Shown here one piece after another: positions 31,647 to 37,618 of a DNA stretch of 37,618 bases (position 1 is the stretch's first letter; each line of letters starts with the position of its first letter). The translations under genes were made by a program, and so were the position numbers. Under the pieces are notes generated by a model. It ran no database searches and had not been told where the DNA came from. It saw nothing but the letters and a program-made list of their open reading frames with translations. The stretch comes from an uncultured Bacteroidota bacterium (GTDB taxonomy: Bacteria; Bacteroidota; Bacteroidia; 2-12-FULL-35-15): contig CAIYIS010000042.1 of NCBI GenBank assembly GCA_903926385.1, forward strand, positions 1 through 37,618, read 5' to 3'.

Positions 31647-33545
31647 ATGATAAAGTTAGTTGGATTAGTGCCTTTGCTTCCTTTAATCGGTTTCGTGATT
31701 ATTGGTCTGTTCGGGAAGTCCTTATCGAAAGGAATAGTAGGAATTATCGGTTGCGGCTCAGTGCTTGCAGCATTTGCTGTATCTTTAGGTATATTCTTAG
31801 AATTAACTGGTCAAGCCGAAAAATCGGTGACCATTGATTTGTTCAGCTGGATTACCGCAGGAAAATTATCCATACCATTTTCATTTTTAATTGACCCATT
31901 ATCTTCTTTATTTCTGTTAATTGTTACGGGTATCGGCTTTTTAATCCATGTTTATTCCACCGGATACATGAGCCATGACGAAGGATTCTCTCGGTTTTTT
32001 GCTTATTTGAATCTCTTTATTTTCTTCATGTTGTTGTTAGTTTTAGGCTCCAATTATTTAATCATGTTTGTGGGTTGGGAAGGTGTAGGTCTTTGTTCTT
32101 ATTTATTAATTGGTTTCTGGTTCAAAAATACGGCTTACAATAATGCTGCAAAAAAAGCATTCATCATGAATCGTATTGGTGACTTAGGATTTTTATTAGG
32201 CATCATTTTAATTTTTGTGACATTTGGAAGTATCGGATACCATGATGTATTTGAACAAGCAAAAAACATGGCATCCGGAAGTCCTGTGTTAACTTCTATA
32301 ACACTTTTATTATTCATCGGTGCAATGGGAAAAAGCGCTCAGATTCCATTGTTCACTTGGTTGCCTGATGCAATGGCCGGCCCAACTCCTGTATCCGCAT
32401 TGATACATGCTGCAACCATGGTAACTGCCGGTATTTATATGATAGCTCGTTCTAATATTTTGTATACGCTTTCTCCGGTTGCTATGGAAACAGTTGCCAT
32501 TGTTGGTGTGTGTACAGCTCTTTTTGCCGCTACCATCGGATTGGCTCAAAATGATATTAAAAAGGTGTTGGCTTATTCTACCGTATCGCAACTTGGTTAT
32601 ATGTTCCTTGCGTTGGGAGTAGGTGCATACACTGGTGCTGTGTTTCATGTGATGACACATGCATTCTTCAAAGCTCTATTATTTCTTGGTGCAGGAAGTG
32701 TAATTCACTCGATGAGCGGTGAACAGGATATTCGCAGAATGGGAGGTCTTAAAAAGCACTTACCTATTACGCATCTAACATTTCTGATAGGTACTCTTGC
32801 CATTGCAGGCTGTCCTCCTTTCTCGGGCTTTTTCTCGAAAGACGAGATTCTGGCAGGAGCATTCGAACATAACAAACTTTTATGGTTCCTTGGTGTGTTG
32901 GGTGCTGCCATGACAACTTTCTACATGTTCCGTTTGTATTTCCTAACGTTTATGAACGATTTCAGAGGAAGTAAAGAACAACTTCACCATTTGCATGAAT
33001 CGCCTAAATCTATGACATTGCCATTGGTAATATTGGCTGTACTTTCAGTAATTGGTGGGTTTGTAGGTATTCCGGAAGCACTTGGCGGGAAACACTTTTT
33101 AGAAGAGTTTTTAAAACCGGTTTTCGAAGATTCATCTTTCCGTATGGTTCATACTTTATCTCACGATACCGAATATATGTTGATGGGAATAGCAGTACTT
33201 GTTATGGCAGGCTCACTATATTACGCTTACACGGTTTATGTAAAGAACAAAACATTGCCTGTTGAAGAAACAGAAGAATTGAAACCATTGCATCAATTGG
33301 TATATAAGAAATATTGGGTGGATGAATTGTACGAAAATGTATTTACCAAACCACTTAATTTCTTATCCGATGCTTTACATAAATTATTCGACAATCAAAT
33401 AATTGACGGATTGGTGAACGGTATTGGACGCTTTATTACATGGCTAAGCGGAATTATTCGTTATGCCCAAACAGGTAATATCGGTTTTTATGTGTTTGTA
33501 ATGGTTATAGGGATAGCATTAATATTATGCACCCGGATATTTTAA
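31647..33545 (+). CDS. nuoL: NADH-quinone oxidoreductase subunit L
   Basis: The 632-residue antiporter-like subunit is the distal proton pump of complex I, with about sixteen membrane helices and a long lateral helix at the C terminus. Seen: FVGWEGVGLCSYLLIGFW with the pump Glu, MGKSAQIPLFTWLPDAMAGP with its Lys and the broken-helix TP, and SALIHAATMVTAGIYMIAR. DIKKVLAYSTVSQLGYMFLA follows. All expected charged residues seem present. Full length. Confidence 0.97.
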   Translation: MIKLVGLVPLLPLIGFVIIGLFGKSLSKGIVGIIGCGSVLAAFAVSLGIFLELTGQAEKSVTIDLFSWITAGKLSIPFSFLIDPLSSLFLLIVTGIGFLIHVYSTGYMSHDEGFSRFFAYLNLFIFFMLLLVLGSNYLIMFVGWEGVGLCSYLLIGFWFKNTAYNNAAKKAFIMNRIGDLGFLLGIILIFVTFGSIGYHDVFEQAKNMASGSPVLTSITLLLFIGAMGKSAQIPLFTWLPDAMAGPTPVSALIHAATMVTAGIYMIARSNILYTLSPVAMETVAIVGVCTALFAATIGLAQNDIKKVLAYSTVSQLGYMFLALGVGAYTGAVFHVMTHAFFKALLFLGAGSVIHSMSGEQDIRRMGGLKKHLPITHLTFLIGTLAIAGCPPFSGFFSKDEILAGAFEHNKLLWFLGVLGAAMTTFYMFRLYFLTFMNDFRGSKEQLHHLHESPKSMTLPLVILAVLSVIGGFVGIPEALGGKHFLEEFLKPVFEDSSFRMVHTLSHDTEYMLMGIAVLVMAGSLYYAYTVYVKNKTLPVEETEELKPLHQLVYKKYWVDELYENVFTKPLNFLSDALHKLFDNQIIDGLVNGIGRFITWLSGIIRYAQTGNIGFYVFVMVIGIALILCTRIF

Positions 33546-33642
33546 GTAACGCTTAGTTGAGTTTCAAAATTTAAGATTCGCAGAATAGCAAGGGTTAGTA
33601 AACAGATTTAGTTAGTAGAATTTAGAATTTTTTCAAGGATAT

Positions 33643-35109
33643 ATGATTACATTATTAATAATATTTTTTCCTTTACTGGCAGCCTTGATGCTGTTATTTG
33701 TAAAAGGTGAGCAGGTAAAGAATATTGCCCTGGGAGCAGCTATAGTTGAATTTGCTTTGTGCCTGGTTGCATTTGTGCAGTATCAGCATGGAAACACCAC
33801 TCAGTTTGAAGTTACGTACAGCTGGATTCAATCGCTTGGAATTAATTTCCATGTTGGCATGGATGGAATATCATTGCTTATGGTGGCACTAACCACTTTC
33901 CTTGTTCCTGTTATCATTCTTGCATCGTTTTCTAATCAATACCGAAATCCGTCTGTATTTTATTCTTTATTACTTGCCATGCAATTTGCCTTGGTTGGTG
34001 TATTTGTTTCGTTAGATGGATTCTTGTTTTATATTTTCTGGGAACTTGCTCTTATTCCAATTTATTTTATCTGCCTTTTGTGGGGAGGAGAAAACAGAGC
34101 TCGTATTACATTTAAGTTTTTTGTTTATACCTTAACCGGAAGTTTATTGATGCTTGGAGGATTAATTTACCTTTATCTTCATACCGAAGGGGCACATTCT
34201 TTTGATATCAATGCACTATACAAAGCAGGTCAAAGTTTACCATTGTCAGGTCAGGGATATGTATTCTGGGCCATGTTTATGGCGTTTGCAATCAAGATGC
34301 CTATTTTTCCTTTCCATACTTGGCAGCCCGACACGTATACAGTAGCCCCTGCACCGGGAACCATGATGCTTTCGGGGATTATGCTGAAGATGGGAACTTA
34401 CGGTGTTATTCGTTGGTTATTGCCTGTTGCTCCGTTAGGAGTTGAACATTGGGCACATTTAGCTATCGGACTATCTGTAATCGGTATTGTTTATGCTTCG
34501 TGTATAGCCATCGTTCAAAAAGATTTCAAACGTTTAATTGCTTATTCTTCTATTGCTCACGTGGGATTAATTTCTGCCGGTATATTGGCTGCCAATGTGC
34601 AAGGTGTTCAGGGAGGTGTAATTCAAATGTTGAGTCACGGGGTGAATGTGGTAGGGTTATTCTTTATAGTAGACTTGCTTCAGAAACGGTATGGAACGAG
34701 AGAAATAGCAGCATTAGGTGGTATCCGTAATCTAAATCCTCAGTTTGCAGTGTTATTCCTTTTTGTTTTGCTGGGCAGTGTGGCATTGCCATTAACAAAC
34801 GGTTTTGTGGGAGAGTTTTTATTGCTAAACGGAGTGTATCAGTATAACGCATGGTGGGCAGCATTTGGAGGGCTTTCGGTAATATTGGGAGCAGTGTATA
34901 TGCTCAGAAGTTACCAAACCATTATGTTGGGCGAAACCAACTCGGTAACCGCCACCTTTACTCCGTTAAACGGAAACGAAAAAACAGTATTAATAATACT
35001 TTGTGCAGCTATTATTGTTTTTGGAGTATATCCAAAACCACTATTAGATATCGCTGAACCATCGGTAGTGAAACTGGTGGAAGGGGTTAGAGTTGCAATG
35101 GGTAAATAG
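33643..35109 (+). CDS. nuoM: NADH-quinone oxidoreductase subunit M
   Basis: The 488-residue antiporter-like proton pump subunit has about fourteen helices. Seen: GMDGISLLMVALTTFLVP, FYIFWELALIPIYFICLLWG with the pump Glu, AIKMPIFPFHTWQPDTYTVA with the conserved Lys, and DFKRLIAYSSIAHVGLI. Full length. The 97-bp gap from nuoL contains no gene and no clear hairpin; nuoN starts 20 bases downstream. Confidence 0.97.
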   Translation: MITLLIIFFPLLAALMLLFVKGEQVKNIALGAAIVEFALCLVAFVQYQHGNTTQFEVTYSWIQSLGINFHVGMDGISLLMVALTTFLVPVIILASFSNQYRNPSVFYSLLLAMQFALVGVFVSLDGFLFYIFWELALIPIYFICLLWGGENRARITFKFFVYTLTGSLLMLGGLIYLYLHTEGAHSFDINALYKAGQSLPLSGQGYVFWAMFMAFAIKMPIFPFHTWQPDTYTVAPAPGTMMLSGIMLKMGTYGVIRWLLPVAPLGVEHWAHLAIGLSVIGIVYASCIAIVQKDFKRLIAYSSIAHVGLISAGILAANVQGVQGGVIQMLSHGVNVVGLFFIVDLLQKRYGTREIAALGGIRNLNPQFAVLFLFVLLGSVALPLTNGFVGEFLLLNGVYQYNAWWAAFGGLSVILGAVYMLRSYQTIMLGETNSVTATFTPLNGNEKTVLIILCAAIIVFGVYPKPLLDIAEPSVVKLVEGVRVAMGK

Positions 35110-35129
35110 AAAAAGATTTTAAAAAATAT

Positions 35130-36497
35130 ATGAAAGCATTAATATTACTTTCTTCTCTGGGTGTACTTTCTTTACTAGCCGAAATTTTCAGCTTTAAAAA
35201 GTTATTGTATCCGTTAGTTTTGTTAGGACTAACCGTAACATTTGTACTAAATATTGGTGAATGGAATACCAATGTGACGTATTTTAAAATGATGACGTTC
35301 GACAATTTTGCTGTGGCGTTTAGCTCGGTAATTATTGTTGTTGCCTTTTTGTGGTTTTTGATGGCCGAAGGGTTCTTTAAAGAAGAAAGCAGTCAGACCG
35401 ATCATTATGCTCTTATTTTGTTTGCTTTGGTGGGTGCTTTACTGATGGTATCGTATACCAATATGACCATGTTGTTTTTGGGTATCGAAATTCTTTCCAT
35501 TCCGATGTATATACTTGCCGGCAGCAAGAAAGATGATTTAAGCAGTAACGAAGCTGCTTTTAAATATTTAATCATGGGGGCATTTGCCACCGGTTTCCTT
35601 TTGTTTGGTATTACGCTGATTTATGGTTCTACCGGTTCGTTCGATTTGACAGAAATACAAAATGCAGTATCGGTGCCGGGTAAAGTACCGGGAATATTTT
35701 ACACCGGTGTGTTGCTGATGTTGGTAGGTATGGCCTTTAAAGTTTCGGCTGCTCCGTTTCATTTCTGGGCTCCGGATGTTTATCAGGGTGCGCCTACAAT
35801 GATGACTGCTTTTATGGCAACGATTGTAAAAACTGCCGCAATGGCTGCTTTTCTTCGTTTGTTTGATACTACTTTTGTAAGAGTATCCGGCACGTGGACA
35901 GAAGTTCTGTGGGTAATGGCTGCACTTACCTTATTGGTAGGAAATATTACGGCTGTGTTTCAAACCAGCACCAAACGTATGTTGGCCTATTCATCGGTAG
36001 CACATGCGGGCTATATGTTACTTGCTCTTATTTCGGCTAATGTGTATTCCAGCCCAGGTATTTTGTTTTATACGTTGGCTTATTCTATTGGTTCGATTGC
36101 TACCTTCTGCATAGTGTCGGTGGTGGTGAATGCAAGAGGAGATGATGGGATACATTCGTTTAACGGGTTGGCTAAAACCAATCCGCTATTGGCAGGGATT
36201 ATGACCATCGCTTTGTTATCGTTGGCAGGTATTCCTCCTACAGCCGGTTTCTTTGCGAAATACTATATTTTTACTTCGGCATTTATGGCAGGTAATGTAG
36301 GGTTGGTGCTGATAGCTATTGTGGCATCGCTTATTGGGGTGTATTATTATTTTAGAATTATTATAGCCATGTACTTTAAAGAAGGTAAACACGAAGAAGT
36401 GGATGTAGATATGAATCATAAAATTTTACTTATTGTTATAGCATTTGCTATTGTTGCTCTTGGTATTTTCCCGGATGTGGTGGTAAGACTGCTATAA
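35130..36497 (+). CDS. nuoN: NADH-quinone oxidoreductase subunit N
   Basis: The 455-residue antiporter-like proton pump subunit has about fourteen helices. MTMLFLGIEILSIPMYILAG holds the pump Glu, KVSAAPFHFWAPDVYQGAPT the conserved Lys, and STKRMLAYSSVAHAGYMLLA the second Lys region. Full length. It is the last gene of the operon; a strong terminator follows 29 bases after the stop. Confidence 0.97.
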   Translation: MKALILLSSLGVLSLLAEIFSFKKLLYPLVLLGLTVTFVLNIGEWNTNVTYFKMMTFDNFAVAFSSVIIVVAFLWFLMAEGFFKEESSQTDHYALILFALVGALLMVSYTNMTMLFLGIEILSIPMYILAGSKKDDLSSNEAAFKYLIMGAFATGFLLFGITLIYGSTGSFDLTEIQNAVSVPGKVPGIFYTGVLLMLVGMAFKVSAAPFHFWAPDVYQGAPTMMTAFMATIVKTAAMAAFLRLFDTTFVRVSGTWTEVLWVMAALTLLVGNITAVFQTSTKRMLAYSSVAHAGYMLLALISANVYSSPGILFYTLAYSIGSIATFCIVSVVVNARGDDGIHSFNGLAKTNPLLAGIMTIALLSLAGIPPTAGFFAKYYIFTSAFMAGNVGLVLIAIVASLIGVYYYFRIIIAMYFKEGKHEEVDVDMNHKILLIVIAFAIVALGIFPDVVVRLL

Positions 36498-36526
36498 TAT
36501 GTTTTGTGTTGAATTGAGTTGTGAAG

Positions 36527-36557
36527 CTCCCTGCATTGATTGCAGGGAGTTTTTTTT
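36527..36557 (+). terminator. Intrinsic terminator of the nuo operon
   Basis: CTCCCTGCA (36527-36535) pairs perfectly with TGCAGGGAG (36541-36549) around a TTGAT loop and is followed by nine T. It ends the operon 29 bases after nuoN. Confidence 0.95.
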
Positions 36558-36635
36558 TGGGGTTAGTTCGTTTTCGCTCGATAATGAAATTATCGTTTTG
36601 ACTCAATATGAGGAAGAAAAGACTTCAAAATAAAT

Positions 36636-36822
36636 CGAGGAGGATGCAAATCTTGGAAAGGCGAACGGTAATCCAAGAAAGGAGGACGGTAATCCAAGAA
36701 AGGGAGACGATAATCCTAGAAAGGCGAACGGTAATCCAAGAAAGGCGAACGGTAATCCAAGAAAGGAAGACGGTAATCCAAGAAAGGCGAACGGTAATAT
36801 AAGATTTGTATCCTCCCCAAAA
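36636..36822. repeat. Composite repeat element 1: seven 21-bp units capped by inverted repeats
   Basis: Seven units of exactly 21 bp run from 36656 to 36802, with core AAAGGCGAACGGTAATCC and a second type containing GGAAGACGG. They are enclosed by GGAGGATGCAAATCTT (36639-36654) and AAGATTTGTATCCTCC (36801-36816), which are reverse complements at 15 of 16 positions. On either strand the caps would pair and hold the array as a loop. The open frames in it come from the multiple-of-three period and are not credible genes. Confidence 0.9.
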
Positions 36823-36878
36823 GTTCAAATTCCCACTACATTCGTTTTGGCATACCTAAGAAAGGTTCGAAAATTCGA

Positions 36879-37086
36879 CCGAGGAGGAGGCAAAACCGGG
36901 TAAGGCGAACGGTAAACCGGGTAAGGAAGACGGAAAACCCGGTAAGGAAGACGGTAAACCAGGTAAGGCGAACGGTAAACCAGGTAAGGAAGACGGAAAA
37001 CCAGGTAAGGCGAACGGTAAACCGGGTAAGGAAGACGGAAAACCCGGTAAGGCGAACGGTAAACCCAGTTTCACATCCTCCCCGAA
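36879..37086. repeat. Composite repeat element 2: eight 21-bp units capped by inverted repeats
   Basis: Eight units of 21 bp run from 36900 to 37067, alternating between a GTAAGGCGAACGG type and a GTAAGGAAGACGG type in the order A-B-B-A-B-A-B-A. Units 1-2 and 6-7 are identical 42-bp dimers. The caps GAGGAGGAGGCAAAACCGGG (36881-36900) and CCCAGTTTCACATCCTCC (37064-37081) are imperfect reverse complements. Both the caps and the units are recognisably related to element 1 (shared CGAGGAGGA, GCAAA, ATCCTCCCC and AAGGCGAACGG), so the two are diverged copies. Confidence 0.88.
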
Positions 37087-37212
37087 ATATCTCCTTAAGC
37101 TAAAACAAATTGGAAAGATTTGACTTACTTTATTAAAGGTATTACCCCCCGATGTAGGCGCGAAGCTGAAGCGTTGGAATGTGCGATTGAGCTTCGTGAC
37201 ATGTCTAATTTT

Positions 37213-37232
37213 GTAAGTTTAACTTACATTTG
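37213..37232 (+). promoter_or_regulatory. Promoter with overlapping 15-bp palindrome for the IS200-like gene
   Basis: GTAAGTTTAACTTAC (37213-37227) is a perfect palindrome whose last bases overlap TACATTTG (37225-37232), a full match to the Bacteroidota -7 pattern. The start codon follows 20 bp later. A bound protein would block this promoter, so repression is a plausible inference. Confidence 0.55.
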
Positions 37233-37252
37233 TACATCAATAATTATCAAAC

Positions 37253-37618
37253 ATGTCAGAGAAATATAAAACACATGCCGATGGCTTGTACTTTGTAAGT
37301 TTTAGCGTGGCGGGTTGGATAGATGTTTTTACTCGAAGAATTTATCAGGAACTTTTAGTGGAAAGTATTACTTATTGTCAACAGCACAAAAATCTTAAAA
37401 TGTATTGTTATTGCATTATGCCGAGCCACATTCATTTTATAACTTATTCCGAAAATGGTGAACTATCGCACACGTTAAGATTTAAAAGCTTATACGGCCC
37501 AACAAATTCTAAAAGCAATTGAAGAAAATCCACAGGAAAGCCGCAAAGAATGGATGCTTCATCAGTTTGAATATTATGGCAGCATTAGTCCTCAAAAACA
37601 GAAATATCAATTTTGGAA
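37253..37618 (+). pseudogene. REP-associated / IS200-like tyrosine transposase, frameshifted and cut by the window end
   Basis: The product begins SEKYKTHADGLYFVSFSVAG and continues to YCYCIMPSHIHF, the His-x-His metal site of Y1 (HUH) transposases; these single-stranded DNA enzymes nick with a tyrosine that would lie beyond the window. The frame opened at 37253 stops at 37520-37522. From about 37482 the expected continuation is in the +1 frame (DLKAYTAQQILKAIEENPQE, then RKEWMLHQF) and stays open to the last base. The simplest cause is loss of a GA pair from an AGAGA-like run near 37482; a one-base gain would do the same. The shift direction does not match the usual -1 slippage of IS elements. 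It lies just behind the two capped arrays, in keeping with RAYT genes living next to palindromic repeats. Confidence 0.75.

Noticed and set aside
36608-37074. Small repetitive proteins (QERRTVI repeats on the plus strand, LPGLPFA repeats on the minus strand)
   Set aside because: Both follow from the 21-bp period of the arrays. Neither has a promoter or a non-repetitive body.
37470-37522. Programmed ribosomal frameshift in the transposase
   Set aside because: The TTTAAAAG word looks slippery, but the needed change is +1 (or -2) and a -1 slip there leads to the wrong frame.

Overview
The window looks like a chromosomal segment from a free-living, respiring member of the Bacteroidota. The signs are a secreted protein with a type IX secretion (T9SS) C-terminal sorting tail, TAnnTTTGC-type -7 promoter elements in front of many genes, little use of Shine-Dalgarno sites, Bacteroidota-typical families (DUF4292, DUF3109), a complex I operon with separate nuoC and nuoD and a short NuoG, and overall AT-rich DNA.

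Positions 1-5230 are accessory DNA. They hold the end of an IS1182-like transposase, a T9SS-secreted RCC1-repeat protein, and a translationally coupled two-gene unit (DUF6884-like plus GIY-YIG-like protein) bracketed by inverted repeats. Next come a 14-copy array of a 21-bp repeat, an unknown protein, and an array of six phased 18-bp dyads. The two-gene unit is the best candidate here for an undescribed system; its role (possibly defence or mobile-element related) is inference.

Positions 5235-11390 carry housekeeping and metabolic genes: an orphan response regulator, a DUF3109 protein, gltX, folB, tRNA-Cys with a terminator, a serine hydrolase, a stand-alone B12-binding protein and an enoyl-CoA hydratase. 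Positions 11500-18569 form a tightly packed cell-envelope cluster: a flippase, dut, a sugar nucleotidyltransferase, a TPR lipoprotein, a DUF4292 lipoprotein, an EnvC-like factor and tatA. gatA and kup follow.

Positions 22429-36497 are a complete 14-subunit respiratory complex I operon (nuoA to nuoN). It has one extra gene, for a predicted secreted protein of unknown function, between nuoD and nuoE. The operon ends at a strong terminator. Beyond it lie two homologous repeat elements, each an array of 21-bp units capped by inverted repeats. A frameshifted IS200-like/REP-associated transposase with a palindrome at its promoter then runs off the window end.

Three separate arrays use 21-bp units (two helical turns), and two more loci carry dyads spaced at about 21, 32 or 42 bp. 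This phasing is the main structural oddity of the non-coding DNA. All identifications are by reading motifs; no database search was run.
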